In this document: piece after piece, positions 28,845 through 37,664 of the stretch
How the letters are laid out: the number at the start of each line of letters is the position of its first letter
How positions within the stretch are numbered: the stretch's first letter is position 1
Assembly: GCA_030425185.1 (NCBI GenBank)
Contig: JAUIAU010000006.1
Coordinates: 59,057 to 123,056 of the forward strand
Source of the DNA: Alphaproteobacteria bacterium
GTDB taxonomy: Bacteria > Pseudomonadota > Alphaproteobacteria > Rhodobacterales > Rhodobacteraceae
Direction: 5' to 3'
DNA length: 64,000 bases
Notes under the pieces: model-generated
What the model was told of the DNA's origin: nothing
What the model saw: only the letters and a program-made list of their open reading frames with translations
Databases searched by the model: none
Made by a program: the position numbers and the translations under genes

Positions 28845-29038
28845 AGAAGTTCGGCCCGTCCCGTGGCGAGCTGATCTTCCGGCTGGTGTTCAGCCTCGCC
28901 GGGCTGGCGCTTATGGCGGTCGCTCTGGCCCTGCACGGGGTCGGCGGTATCGCGTGGGTCGAAGTGGTGATCATGGCCGGTGCCTTCTTCGGAGGCACGG
29001 CGATCTGGACAGGGATCAGGCTGTTCCGGCGCGACTGA
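28841..29038 (+). CDS. Very small membrane protein, function unknown
   Basis: A 65-residue protein with two hydrophobic stretches (ELIFRLVFSLAGLALMAVALAL and VEVVIMAGAFFGGTAIWTGIRLF) and basic ends (MKKFGPSR, RLFRRD). The start overlaps the previous stop (ATGA). The track merges it with a longer upstream frame. With its neighbour it could form a small membrane complex; no function can be inferred. Confidence 0.68.
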   Translation: MKKFGPSRGELIFRLVFSLAGLALMAVALALHGVGGIAWVEVVIMAGAFFGGTAIWTGIRLFRRD

Positions 29039-29067
29039 GGCCGGACAGAGAGGGACGGGAGGACACC

Positions 29068-30621
29068 ATGCCCTATGACTATCGCCCATATGCCTACGTG
29101 CCGCCTCCGGGCCTGACCGTGCCCGAGCCGCGCCACAAGGTGGTGATCGTCGGGGCCGGGCCGATCGGTCTGGCCATGGCGCTGGAACTGGCGAACCACG
29201 GCATTCCCAGCGTTGTGGTCGATGACAACAACGTCGTGTCGGTCGGCAGTCGCGCGATCTGCTGGTCCAAGCGGTCGCTGGAGATTCTCGACCGGCTGGG
29301 CGTGGCGCAGCGCGCTGTCGAGAAGGGCGTGACGTGGAAGGTCGGGCGCACCTTCCACCGCGAGGCCGAGGTGTTCAACTTCGACCTCCTGCCCGAGGAC
29401 GGCCACCAGATGCCCGCCTTCATGAACCTCCAGCAATACTACGTCGAGGAATACCTGATCGAGCGCGCGTCCGCCGAGCCGCTGATCGACCTGCGCTTCC
29501 GGAACAAGGTGGTCGCGGTCTCGCAGGGCGGCGACCATGCCGTGGCCGAGATCGAGACGCCGGACGGCCCCTACCGGCTGGAGGCCGAGTACCTGACTGC
29601 CTGCGACGGCGCGCGCTCGCCGATCCGGGGGATGATGGGTCTCGACTTCGACGGGGAGCTGTTCGAGGAGCGCTTCCTGATCGCCGACATCGAGATGCAG
29701 GGCGATTTCCCCTCCGAGCGCTGGTTCTGGTTCGAGCCGACCTTCCACCCCGGCCAGTCGGCGCTGCTGCACAAGCAGCCGGACAACATCTACCGGATCG
29801 ATCTGCAACTGGGCTGGGACGCCGACCCGGAGGTCGAGAAGACCCCGGAGCGGGTGATCCCGCGAATCGAGAAGGTGGTCGGGCACGGCGATTTCCGCCT
29901 CGACTGGGTGTCGGTCTATACCTTCCAGTGCCGACGGCTGCGGCGCTTCGTGCATGACCGGGTGATCTTCGTCGGCGATAGCGCCCATGTGGTCAGCCCG
30001 TTCGGTGCGCGCGGCGGCAATGGCGGATTGCAGGATGTCGATGCGCTGGGCTGGCGGCTGGCCGCGTTGCTGCAAGGGCGGGCCGGGACGCAGGTGCTCG
30101 ATGATTTCAACGCCGAGCGCGTGCACGGGACGGACGAGAACATCCTGAACTCGACCCGCGCCACCCGCTTCATGACGCCCGACGACGGGGTCGAACGGCT
30201 GTTCCGCGACCAGGTGCTGGCGCTGGCGGCCAAGGCCCCCTTCGCCCGTGGCATGGTCAATTCGGGGCGGCTGTCCAAACCTTGCGTCTATCCGCTCGAC
30301 GGGGCGCCCGACGACACAGGCCTGCCCGAGGTGTCGCGCCCGGGCGCGGTGGCCCCGGACGCGTCGCTGGGCAACGGCTGGCTGCTGCCGTCGCTGGCGG
30401 GCAAGGTCACGCTTCTTGCGCTGGGCTGCGAGGCCCCGACGGTGCCGGGCAGTACGCCGCTGGTCCCCGATGTGACCGAGACGCTGCGCGCCCGCTACCT
30501 TGGGTCGGCGGAGCGCGCGCTTTACCTGATCCGGCCCGACCAGGTGGTGGCCGCCCGCTGGACCGACCCCGGGGCGGCCGATGTCGCGGGCGAGATCGCC
30601 AAGCTCTGGAGGCAGGCATGA
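29068..30621 (+). CDS. FAD-dependent aromatic-ring hydroxylase (PheA/MhpA-type)
   Basis: A 517-residue flavoprotein monooxygenase. The FAD motif VVIVGAGPIGLAMALEL lies about residue 24; the DG motif is LTACDGARSPIRGMMG; the GD motif is VIFVGDSAHVVSPFGARGGNGGLQDVDAL. The C-terminal ~130 residues match the thioredoxin-like tail of phenol-hydroxylase-type enzymes. In this operon the likely product is homogentisate, for example from 3-hydroxyphenylacetate, as done by the MhaA hydroxylase of Pseudomonas putida U; that link is inference. GGGAGG precedes the ATG, and the stop overlaps the DUF2783 start. Confidence 0.88.
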   Translation: MPYDYRPYAYVPPPGLTVPEPRHKVVIVGAGPIGLAMALELANHGIPSVVVDDNNVVSVGSRAICWSKRSLEILDRLGVAQRAVEKGVTWKVGRTFHREAEVFNFDLLPEDGHQMPAFMNLQQYYVEEYLIERASAEPLIDLRFRNKVVAVSQGGDHAVAEIETPDGPYRLEAEYLTACDGARSPIRGMMGLDFDGELFEERFLIADIEMQGDFPSERWFWFEPTFHPGQSALLHKQPDNIYRIDLQLGWDADPEVEKTPERVIPRIEKVVGHGDFRLDWVSVYTFQCRRLRRFVHDRVIFVGDSAHVVSPFGARGGNGGLQDVDALGWRLAALLQGRAGTQVLDDFNAERVHGTDENILNSTRATRFMTPDDGVERLFRDQVLALAAKAPFARGMVNSGRLSKPCVYPLDGAPDDTGLPEVSRPGAVAPDASLGNGWLLPSLAGKVTLLALGCEAPTVPGSTPLVPDVTETLRARYLGSAERALYLIRPDQVVAARWTDPGAADVAGEIAKLWRQA

Positions 30622-30803
30622 CCCTGGTGACGACGCCCAACCTGACGGATGCCGATGGCTTCTACGCGGCGCTTCTCGCGGCGCACAAGGGGCGGACGGA
30701 GGCGGAAAGCCATGCGCTGAACGCGCAACTCGTGCTGATCCTCGCCAACCATATCGGCGACGCGGCGGTTCTGCGCGAGGCGCTGGAGCTGGCGCAGGCC
30801 TAG
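30618..30803 (+). CDS. DUF2783 protein, probable partner of the FAD hydroxylase
   Basis: A 61-residue soluble protein (TPNLTDADGFYAALLAAHKGRTEAESHALNAQLVLILANHIGDAAVLREALELA), all-helical by look. DUF2783 genes commonly follow FAD aromatic hydroxylases. The size and position recall the small coupling protein (MhaB) described with the MhaA 3-hydroxyphenylacetate hydroxylase. Translationally coupled (ATGA) to the hydroxylase. It ends in TAG inside CCTAGG, and the convergent phosphoesterase gene uses the complementary TAG of the same site. Confidence 0.8.
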   Translation: MTLVTTPNLTDADGFYAALLAAHKGRTEAESHALNAQLVLILANHIGDAAVLREALELAQA

Positions 30804-31528
30804 GGGAGCAGCGGCACGCGGCCGGTGTCGGTCAGCAGGAAGCAGTCCGTGCCCTCGAACACGACGGGGACAAGCGGGCGTCCGTAGCCCGCCCCGCCGT
30901 CGAGGTCAATCCGGTTTCCGAAGTGCTGCGGCGCGTCGAGCGCGGTATGCCCGTGCACCACGAGGCGGCCGTGGTCGGTGTCGTCGTCGAGAAACCCGTC
31001 CCGGATCCAGATCAGGTCGTCTTCCTCCTGCTCGGCCAGCGGCACGCCCGGCCGGATCCCGGCGTGGACGAAGATCAGATCGTCCGTCTCGTGGACCAGT
31101 GGCAGGGCTTCGAGGAAGGTCAGGTCCTCCGGCGGCACGGCCTCCGCCGCGGCCCGCAGGGCGTCGCGGGGCCGCGCCTCGTTCGCGGTCACTCCGTAGC
31201 TCGCCAGCGTGTCGACCCCGCCCAGGCGCGGATGCAGCCAGCCGATGCCGGACTTGATCCGTTCGTCGTGCACGGTGCCCGAGCGGACGAAGCGGCAGAA
31301 CATCCGGTCATGGTTGCCGCGCAGGATGATCCAGTCGGGGTGCTGCGCCGCACCCTCGCGCAGGTAGCGCACCACGCCCCGGCTGTCCGGTCCGCGGTCC
31401 ACGTAGTCGCCGAGGTGCACGATCCGCGCCGCGCCGGGACCCGACCCGGCATCGCGCGCGATCAGGTCATGGGCGCGCTTCAGCCCGTCGAGCTGGCCGT
31501 GGACATCGCCAAGGGCATAGAGGGTCAT
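30800..31528 (-). CDS. Calcineurin-like metallophosphoesterase (Ser/Thr phosphatase type)
   Basis: A 242-residue metallophosphoesterase with the complete dinuclear-metal motifs: GDVHGQLDGL, GDYVDRGPDS, LRGNHDRMF and later VHAGIRPG and VVHGHTALD. This is the bacterial PrpA/ApaH-like class that removes phosphate from Ser/Thr proteins or hydrolyses dinucleotides; which cannot be told. It lies downstream of serA with a strong hairpin between them. It overlaps the DUF2783 gene by 4 bases at the 3' end. Confidence 0.88.
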   Translation of the reverse strand: MTLYALGDVHGQLDGLKRAHDLIARDAGSGPGAARIVHLGDYVDRGPDSRGVVRYLREGAAQHPDWIILRGNHDRMFCRFVRSGTVHDERIKSGIGWLHPRLGGVDTLASYGVTANEARPRDALRAAAEAVPPEDLTFLEALPLVHETDDLIFVHAGIRPGVPLAEQEEDDLIWIRDGFLDDDTDHGRLVVHGHTALDAPQHFGNRIDLDGGAGYGRPLVPVVFEGTDCFLLTDTGRVPLLP

Positions 31529-31551
31529 CGCGGGATCCTTCCGGAACGGCA

Positions 31552-31579
31552 GACGCCGCCCCGCGACCGGGGCGGCGTC
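31552..31579 (-). terminator. Strong hairpin between serA and the phosphoesterase gene
   Basis: A perfect 11-bp stem (GACGCCGCCCC / GGGGCGGCGTC) with a 6-nt loop, 25 bases after the serA stop. No real T run follows, so it may be a Rho-assisted terminator or an RNA-stabilising 3' end. Confidence 0.55.
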
Positions 31580-31603
31580 CGTGACTTAACGGCCGGGGCC
31601 GTC

Positions 31604-33199
31604 TCAGGCCACCTGAAACTCCAGCGGGCGCACCGACTGGAAGAGGCCGGTGCCCTGCAGCGACGTCAGGACCGGCGCCGGGATCGGGGCGTCGACGTAG
31701 AGGAGCGCGATGGCATCCGCGCCCGGGGCCGAGCGCCCGAGGGTGAAGTTGGCGATGTTCACGCCGTTCTCGCCCATCGTCCGGCCGAGGGCGCCGATGA
31801 TGCCCGGCACGTCCTTGTTGGTCGTGTAGAGCATGTGCTGCCCGATCTCGGCGTCGATGTTGATGCCCTTGATCTGGATGAAGCGCGGCTTGCCGTCCGA
31901 GAAGACCGTGCCCGCGATCGAGCGCTCGCGGTCCTTGGTCTTGACGGTCACCTTGACGTAGCCGTCGAAGACACCGGACTTGTCCTGGCTGGTCGTGCTC
32001 AGCTTGATGCCGCGATCCTTGGCGACGACCGGCGCGCTGACCATGTTGACGTCGGGGTTCGACGCTTTCAGCAGACCGGCGATGGCCGCGCAGTTCAGCG
32101 CCTGCAGGTTCATCTTCGAGACGTTGCCGTTGTATAGGATGGCGACCTCGTCGATGGCCTCCTCGGTCAGTTGCCCGGCGAAGCTGCCCAGGTGCTCGGC
32201 CAGCTTGACCCACGGGCCCATGACGGCGGCTTCCTCGGCGGTCACCGACGGCATGTTGAGCGCGTTGGTGACGGCCCCGGTCAGCAGGTAGTCAGACATC
32301 TGCTCGGCGACCTGCAGGGCGACGTTTTCCTGCGCCTCGGTGGTCGAGGCCCCGAGGTGCGGGGTGCAGACCACGTTCGGCAGGTTGAAGAGCGGGTTCT
32401 CGGTGGCCGGCTCGACCTTGAACACGTCGAAGGCCGCGCCCGCGACATGGCCGGACTTGATCAGCTCGGCCAGCGCCGCCTCGTCGACGAGGCCGCCGCG
32501 CGCGCAGTTGATGATGCGGACGCCCTTCTTTGTCTTGGCGAGGTTCTCGGCCGACAGGATACTGGCGGTCTTCTCGGTGTAGGGCACGTGCAGGGTGATG
32601 AAGTCGGCGCGGGCCAGAAGCTCGTCCAGTTCCACTTTCTGCACGCCCATCTTCTTCGCTCGCTCCTCGGACAGGAAGGGGTCATAGGCGATCACCTTCA
32701 TCTTCAGCCCGAGCGCGCGGTCGCAGACGATCGATCCGATGTTGCCGGCGCCGATCACGCCCAGCGTCTTGGCGGTCAGCTCGACCCCCATGAAGGCGGA
32801 TTTCTCCCACTTGCCGGCATGGGTCGAGGCGCTGGCCTCCGGGATCTGGCGCGCCACGGCGAACATCATCGCGATGGCATGCTCGGCGGTGGTGATCGAG
32901 TTGCCGAACGGCGTGTTCATCACGATCACGCCCTTCTTCGAGGCGGCAGGGATGTCGACGTTGTCGACACCGATCCCGGCGCGGCCGATCACCTTGAGAT
33001 TGGTGGCGGCGGCGAGGATCTTCTCGGTGACCTTGGTGGCCGAGCGGATCGCGAGGCCGTCGTACTGGCCGATCACCTCGAGCAGCTTGTCCTTGTCCTT
33101 GCCGATCGAGGGATCGAAGGTCACGTCGATGCCGCGGTCGCGGAAGATCTGGACGGCGGTTTCGGACAGCTTGTCGGAAACGAGAACTTTGGGGGCCAT
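31604..33199 (-). CDS. serA: D-3-phosphoglycerate dehydrogenase
   Basis: A 531-residue enzyme catalysing the first step of serine synthesis. The NAD-binding motif is VIGAGNIGSIVCDRALG; catalytic Arg, Glu and His lie in INCARGGLVDE and VCTPHLGAST. After residue ~315 come the allosteric-substrate-binding domain and a C-terminal ACT domain (IKGINIDAEIGQHMLYTTNKDVPGIIGALG), the long SerA form. It follows serC by about 107 bases, a gap that holds a copy of the GAGTATTT repeat. Confidence 0.96.
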   Translation of the reverse strand: MAPKVLVSDKLSETAVQIFRDRGIDVTFDPSIGKDKDKLLEVIGQYDGLAIRSATKVTEKILAAATNLKVIGRAGIGVDNVDIPAASKKGVIVMNTPFGNSITTAEHAIAMMFAVARQIPEASASTHAGKWEKSAFMGVELTAKTLGVIGAGNIGSIVCDRALGLKMKVIAYDPFLSEERAKKMGVQKVELDELLARADFITLHVPYTEKTASILSAENLAKTKKGVRIINCARGGLVDEAALAELIKSGHVAGAAFDVFKVEPATENPLFNLPNVVCTPHLGASTTEAQENVALQVAEQMSDYLLTGAVTNALNMPSVTAEEAAVMGPWVKLAEHLGSFAGQLTEEAIDEVAILYNGNVSKMNLQALNCAAIAGLLKASNPDVNMVSAPVVAKDRGIKLSTTSQDKSGVFDGYVKVTVKTKDRERSIAGTVFSDGKPRFIQIKGINIDAEIGQHMLYTTNKDVPGIIGALGRTMGENGVNIANFTLGRSAPGADAIALLYVDAPIPAPVLTSLQGTGLFQSVRPLEFQVA

Positions 33200-33245
33200 G
33201 GGGCACTCCTGTCAGCGGGACGCGCGGGGTGGGGCGCGTCGGAAT

Positions 33246-33273
33246 GTGAGTATTTCTGCCAAGAAGAAGGGGG
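33246..33273. repeat. Single-arm copy of the GAGTATTT...CCAAGAAGAAG repeat
   Basis: The stretch GAGTATTTCTGCCAAGAAG followed by a G-rich, hairpin-forming segment lies between serC and serA. It matches the right arm of the composite element at 56034-56158 (GAGTATTTTTCCCAAGAAG), with two substitutions. Confidence 0.6.
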
Positions 33274-33306
33274 CGGGCGGCGCCCCCTCCCGGGGTGCTG
33301 TGCGGC

Positions 33307-34461
33307 TCAGGCGGCCTGCGACTGGGCGGCGAGTTCGGTCTCGAAGGCCCAGGCGAGCCACGGCATCAGCGCGGCGACGTCCGACGCCTCGACCGTGGCG
33401 CCGCACCAGATCCTGAGACCGGCCGGGGCGTCGCGGTAGGCGCCGATGTCGAGCGCGACGCCCTCGGCCTCGAGCCGCTTCGCGACCGCCTTGGCGAAGG
33501 CCGCGCCGTCGGTGATCCGGGCGTCGGTGAACTTCAGGCAGACCGAGGTGGTCGAGCGCGTCGCCGGGTCTTCGGCGAGGAAATCGATCCAGGGCGTCTC
33601 CGCCACGAAGCGCGCGATCTCGGCGAAGTTGGCCTCGGTGCGGGCGATCAGGCCCTCGAGGCCGCCGACCGACTGTGCCCAGTCGAGAGCGGCGAGGTAG
33701 TCCTCGACGCAGAGCATCGAGGGGGTGTTGATCGTCTCGCCCACGAAGATGCCCTCGATCAGCTTGCCGCCCTTGGTCAGGCGGAAGATCTTCGGCAGCG
33801 GCCAGGCCGGGGTGTAGCTTTCGAGACGCTCGACCGCGCGCGGGCTGAGGATCAGGATGCCGTGCGCCGCCTCGCCGCCGAGCACCTTCTGCCAGGAGAA
33901 GGTGGTGACGTCGAGCTTGTCCCAGGGCAGGTCCATCGCGAAGGCGGCTGAGGTCGCGTCGCAGAAGGTCAGCCCGGCGCGGTCGGCGGGTATCACGTCA
34001 CCCGAGGGCACGCGCACGCCGGAGGTGGTGCCATTCCAGGTGAAGACCACGTCATGGTCGTAGTTCAGCGCCGCCATGTCGACGATTTGGCCATAGTCGG
34101 CGGTGTGGGTCGTGGCCTCGATCCGCAGCTGCTTCACCGCGTCAGTGACCCAGCCTGCGCCAAAGCTTTCCCAAGCCACCAGTTCGGCCGGCCGTGCGCC
34201 GAGTATGGTCCACATCGCCATCTCGAATGCGCCGGTGTCCGAGGCGGGCACGATGCCGATGCGGTAGTCAGCAGGGACGCCGAGCACGCTGCGGGTGGTT
34301 TCGATGGCGGCCTTCAGCTTCGCCTTGCCCACGCCGGCGCGATGGCTGCGTCCGACCGGAGCGTCGGCAAGCTTGTCGAGCGACCATGTGGGGAACTTGG
34401 CGCAGGGGCCGGACGAGAACCGCGGATTGACCGGCCGCGATGCCGGTTTGGTCAGTGTCAT
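33307..34461 (-). CDS. serC: Phosphoserine aminotransferase
   Basis: A 384-residue class V PLP aminotransferase that makes 3-phosphoserine from 3-phosphohydroxypyruvate and glutamate. It has the alphaproteobacterial SerC form: [15 protein letters not shown] at the N terminus, [35 protein letters not shown] with the PLP lysine, and [22 protein letters not shown] 34461 has GGAAGG at good spacing; a GTG just before it is possible. First gene of a serC-serA operon, with a structured leader. Confidence 0.95.
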   Translation of the reverse strand: MTLTKPASRPVNPRFSSGPCAKFPTWSLDKLADAPVGRSHRAGVGKAKLKAAIETTRSVLGVPADYRIGIVPASDTGAFEMAMWTILGARPAELVAWESFGAGWVTDAVKQLRIEATTHTADYGQIVDMAALNYDHDVVFTWNGTTSGVRVPSGDVIPADRAGLTFCDATSAAFAMDLPWDKLDVTTFSWQKVLGGEAAHGILILSPRAVERLESYTPAWPLPKIFRLTKGGKLIEGIFVGETINTPSMLCVEDYLAALDWAQSVGGLEGLIARTEANFAEIARFVAETPWIDFLAEDPATRSTTSVCLKFTDARITDGAAFAKAVAKRLEAEGVALDIGAYRDAPAGLRIWCGATVEASDVAALMPWLAWAFETELAAQSQAA

Positions 34462-34530
34462 CACTGATACCCTTCCAGATAAGCGCCCCTCGTTGGGGAG
34501 GGGTGTCCCGCCACCGCAGATACGCCCGGC
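34462..34530 (-). promoter_or_regulatory. Structured serC leader, candidate serC RNA motif
   Basis: The mRNA leader can form CCCC-AACGA-GGGG, and an outer ACCC/GGGU pairing would close over the GGAAGGG ribosome site next to the ATG. A conserved 'serC' RNA motif has been reported upstream of alphaproteobacterial serC operons; I cannot confirm its consensus here. Confidence 0.4.
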
Positions 34531-34701
34531 CCGGACCCCGCACAACCGGCAAAACGCCGCGCGGACGACCGTTCGGGGTCAGGAAGCGACATCGGATGGA
34601 GCGGATCGGAAACAAGACGCCCGCGAGTCGTGCTAGCCTGCTCCTCGGAAACGGGAGCGCGCCCCGGGTCGTCCGGGCGCCCGGAACAGGGAGAACATTT
34701 C

Positions 34702-35544
34702 ATGGGACCCAGGGCCTGGAGCGCGCTCGGCGTGCTCGTGCTGTCCGTGGTGTCGGCCGCGGCCGAGACGCCGGAGGAGCGCGGCGCCTATCTGGTGCAG
34801 GGACCGGCCGGTTGCGGCAACTGCCACACCCCGCTGGGACCCGAGGGACCGGTCTGGTCGATGGACCTCGGCGGGCGGCTGGTCGAGGACAGCCCGGCGT
34901 TCACCGCCTATGCGCCGAACATCACGCCGGGCGGGCCGATTGCCGACTGGAGCGACGCCGAGCTCGCGCGGGCGATCCGGGAGGGGATTCGCCCAGACGG
35001 CAGCGTGATCGGGCCGCCGATGCCCTTCTCGATGTATCGCGGCCTGTCGGACGAGGACCTCGGCGCGATCGTGGCCTACCTGCGGACCGTACCGGCGGTC
35101 GAGAACATCGTCCCCGCCTCGACCTACAACATTCCGTTGCCGCCGGCCTATGGCCCGCCGGTCGGATCCGTCAGCGCGCCGCCGCGCGCGGGGACGGCGG
35201 AGTATGGCGCCTACCTGGCCGGTCCGGTGGCGCACTGCCTCGAATGCCACACGCCGATGGGGCCGCAGGGACCGAAGATCGCTACCGATCTCGGGCGCGG
35301 CGGGCTCGAGTTCCACGGACCGTGGGGTGTCTCGGTCGCGGCGAACCTGACCAGCCACCCGGACGGCCTGGCCGGGTACAGCGATGCCGAGATCCTCGCC
35401 ATGATCACCGAGGGACAGCGGCCGGACGGGTCGCCGATGCTGCCGCCGATGCCCTATGGCTATTTCGCGCGGATGACGCCCGAGGATGCGGCGGCACTGG
35501 TGCTCTACCTGCGCACCCTGCCGCCGTTGCCCGACGCGATGTGA
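34702..35544 (+). CDS. Periplasmic diheme c-type cytochrome
   Basis: A 280-residue protein with a signal peptide (WSALGVLVLSVVSAAAE) and two class-I cytochrome c domains. Heme motifs are CGNCH (about residue 40) and CLECH (about residue 177), with Met ligands likely in GPPMPFSMY and PPMPYGYF. The tandem-domain form resembles the cytochrome subunits that accept electrons from periplasmic dehydrogenases; no dehydrogenase is adjacent, so its donor is unknown. ATG 34702 is chosen because it starts the signal peptide. Confidence 0.88.
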   Translation: MGPRAWSALGVLVLSVVSAAAETPEERGAYLVQGPAGCGNCHTPLGPEGPVWSMDLGGRLVEDSPAFTAYAPNITPGGPIADWSDAELARAIREGIRPDGSVIGPPMPFSMYRGLSDEDLGAIVAYLRTVPAVENIVPASTYNIPLPPAYGPPVGSVSAPPRAGTAEYGAYLAGPVAHCLECHTPMGPQGPKIATDLGRGGLEFHGPWGVSVAANLTSHPDGLAGYSDAEILAMITEGQRPDGSPMLPPMPYGYFARMTPEDAAALVLYLRTLPPLPDAM

Positions 35545-35628
35545 CGCGGCGGCGGGGCCGGGGCGGGGCTGGCCTTTGCGGGGCGTGCATGCTCTATGCC
35601 CCGCCAGTTCCACCCGGAGACTGCCGCC

Positions 35629-36501
35629 ATGTTTACCGCCACGCTGATTGCCCGTCCCGGTCACCTCGACGCGGCGCTCGTCACCAGTCTGCGCAACGCG
35701 TGGGGCGGCGGCGACGCGCACTGGCTGGCCGCGGGCGAGGCGGCGGAGTTCGCCCTGCACGCGGTGCCCGCGAACCGCTGGGAGGTCTGGAGCGACCTGC
35801 AGGGCCAGGGGGTCGACCTGGCGGTGCAGCCGACGGAGGGCCGGAAGAAGGCGATGCTGCTCGCGGACATGGACTCGACCATGATCCGGCAGGAATGCAT
35901 CGACGAGCTGGCGGCCGAGGCCGGGGTCGGCGCGCGCGTCAGCGAGATCACGGCGCGCGCGATGAACGGCGAGCTGGACTTCGAGGGCGCCTTGACCGCG
36001 CGGGTCGGCCTGCTGGCCGGTCTCGATGCCGCGGTGATCGGGCGGGTGCTGGAGACCCGGATCACGCTGATGCCGGGCGGTCCCGTCCTGCTGGCGACGA
36101 TGAAGGCAAAGGGGGCCTATGCCGCGCTGGTGTCCGGCGGGTTCACGGCCTTCACGGCCGCTATCGCGGCGCGTCTCGGCTTTGACGAGCACCGCGCCAA
36201 CACGCTCGAGGTCGCGGACGACCGCCTGACGGGGCACGTGGTGCCGCCGATTCTCGGACGGGCGGCCAAGGTCACGGCGCTGGAAGAGATCACCGCCCGG
36301 CTCGGGCTGCCGGAAAGCGCCGTGCTGGCGGTGGGGGACGGGGCGAACGACCTCGGGATGCTGGGCCGCGCGGGCATGGGTGTGGCGCTGCACGCCAAGC
36401 CCAGCGTGCAGGCCGCCTGTGATCTCAGGATCAACCACGGCGACCTGACCGCTTTGCTTTTCCTTCAGGGCTACGCCGCGTCCGAGTTCGTCGCGCCCTG
36501 A
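35629..36501 (+). CDS. serB: Phosphoserine phosphatase
   Basis: A 290-residue HAD-family phosphatase completing serine synthesis. Motif I is LLADMDSTMIRQECIDELA (nucleophile Asp), motif II LVSGGFTAFT, and motif III with AVGDGANDLGML near the end. The N-terminal ~75 residues are the usual alphaproteobacterial extension. GGAGA lies upstream of ATG 35629; the track start adds 11 residues. Together with serC-serA on the other strand the whole pathway from 3-phosphoglycerate is within 5 kb. Confidence 0.95.
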   Translation: MFTATLIARPGHLDAALVTSLRNAWGGGDAHWLAAGEAAEFALHAVPANRWEVWSDLQGQGVDLAVQPTEGRKKAMLLADMDSTMIRQECIDELAAEAGVGARVSEITARAMNGELDFEGALTARVGLLAGLDAAVIGRVLETRITLMPGGPVLLATMKAKGAYAALVSGGFTAFTAAIAARLGFDEHRANTLEVADDRLTGHVVPPILGRAAKVTALEEITARLGLPESAVLAVGDGANDLGMLGRAGMGVALHAKPSVQAACDLRINHGDLTALLFLQGYAASEFVAP

Positions 36502-36510
36502 CGCCGGGCC

Positions 36511-37503
36511 TCAGGGAAAGCCGGGGGAGAGCCGAACCTCGCCCGTGGGGATGTCGCGCCGGTTCAGGATCGGCGCGCCGAGGCGCTTCTGTGCTGCCGG
36601 GTGCTGCGGGTCGAGCGCCCCGTACCGCGCCAGCAGCGCCGTGATCGCCGCTTCGCTGGCCCGCGTGCCGCCATCGACGATCTTCAGCGCGATGCCGAGG
36701 CCCTGCTCGGGCAGAATCGCCACGAACACGGCCTCGGCCCCGGTCTTGATCGAGACCTTGCCGCCCATCGCGCGCATCAGTTCGGTGCAGGCCCGGCCCT
36801 CGCCCGCGACCAGATCGGGGTGTGCCGCCATCGCCTCGCGCAGCGCCACCATCGCGCGGGCGCGTCCGTCGCCATCCGCGCGCGCGCCTGCGAAGGCTGC
36901 CATCGCCCGGGCGAGGCCGGTGACCGAGGTGGCGAAGTTCGGGGCGGAACAGCCGTCGATGCCGTAGCCGGGCGAGGATTCGCCGGTCACCTCCTCGAAG
37001 GTCGCGCGCACCGCCATCTGCACCGGGTGGTCGGGCTCGACATACTCCGGTCCGCCGCGCAGGTGCTGCGACAGGGTAAGGAACCCGGCGTGCTTGCCTG
37101 AGCAGTTGTTGTGGATCTGGCAGGGGCTGGCGTCGGTCTTGATGAGGCCGATGGACGCGGGCCTGTCGTCGGGCCATTGCGTGCCGCAGCGCAGGTCGTC
37201 GTCGCCGAGGCCCAGATCGGCCAGCCAGCGCGACACCCGCTCGGTGTGGATCGCGGCGCCGTTGTGGCTGGCACAGGCCAGCGCCAGTTGCTCGCGGTTC
37301 AGGCTTGCGCCTGCGCCGGTCTCGAGTAGCGGCAGTGCCTGAACCATCTTGCAGGACGAGCGGGGGTAGATGATCGCGGCGGGATCGCCCCATGCCTCGC
37401 GCACCTCGCCGTCCGTTCCCATGACCACGGCATGCCCGAGATGCGCCGACTCGCATCGCCCGCCGCGCCAGACCTCGATCATCGGTTGCGCCTGTCCTGC
37501 CAT
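36511..37503 (-). CDS. L-asparaginase II family protein (Rhizobium type)
   Basis: A 330-residue protein of the AnsA-of-Rhizobium/thermolabile asparaginase family, unrelated to E. coli AnsB. Signatures: YPRSSCKMVQALPLLETGA (Ser-x-x-Lys), LALACASHNGAAIHTERV, QIHNNCSGKHAGFL and GIDGCSAPNFATSV. It should hydrolyse asparagine to aspartate and ammonia. ATG 37503 (MAGQAQ) has GGAG upstream; earlier starts lack one. Divergent from the IalB gene. Its stop is 9 bases from the convergent serB stop. Confidence 0.88.
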   Translation of the reverse strand: MAGQAQPMIEVWRGGRCESAHLGHAVVMGTDGEVREAWGDPAAIIYPRSSCKMVQALPLLETGAGASLNREQLALACASHNGAAIHTERVSRWLADLGLGDDDLRCGTQWPDDRPASIGLIKTDASPCQIHNNCSGKHAGFLTLSQHLRGGPEYVEPDHPVQMAVRATFEEVTGESSPGYGIDGCSAPNFATSVTGLARAMAAFAGARADGDGRARAMVALREAMAAHPDLVAGEGRACTELMRAMGGKVSIKTGAEAVFVAILPEQGLGIALKIVDGGTRASEAAITALLARYGALDPQHPAAQKRLGAPILNRRDIPTGEVRLSPGFP

Positions 37504-37550
37504 CGTTCCGTTCTCCTTCAGCGGCGCCGGAGAAATCCCGCCGACGGGGT

Positions 37551-37578
37551 TTGCCTCTGCGCCGCAAATCGCTAGACT
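37551..37578 (+). promoter_or_regulatory. Putative promoter of the IalB-family gene
   Basis: TTGCCT, 16 bases, TAGACT, about 87 bases before the ATG, giving a moderately long leader. Confidence 0.5.
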
Positions 37579-37664
37579 TTCCAACGCAGATTGGACTATC
37601 CGCGCAGGCGAACAAGGGCAAACAGGCTGCCCGGCGGACAGAAGACAAGGCTGGAGGCAGAGGC

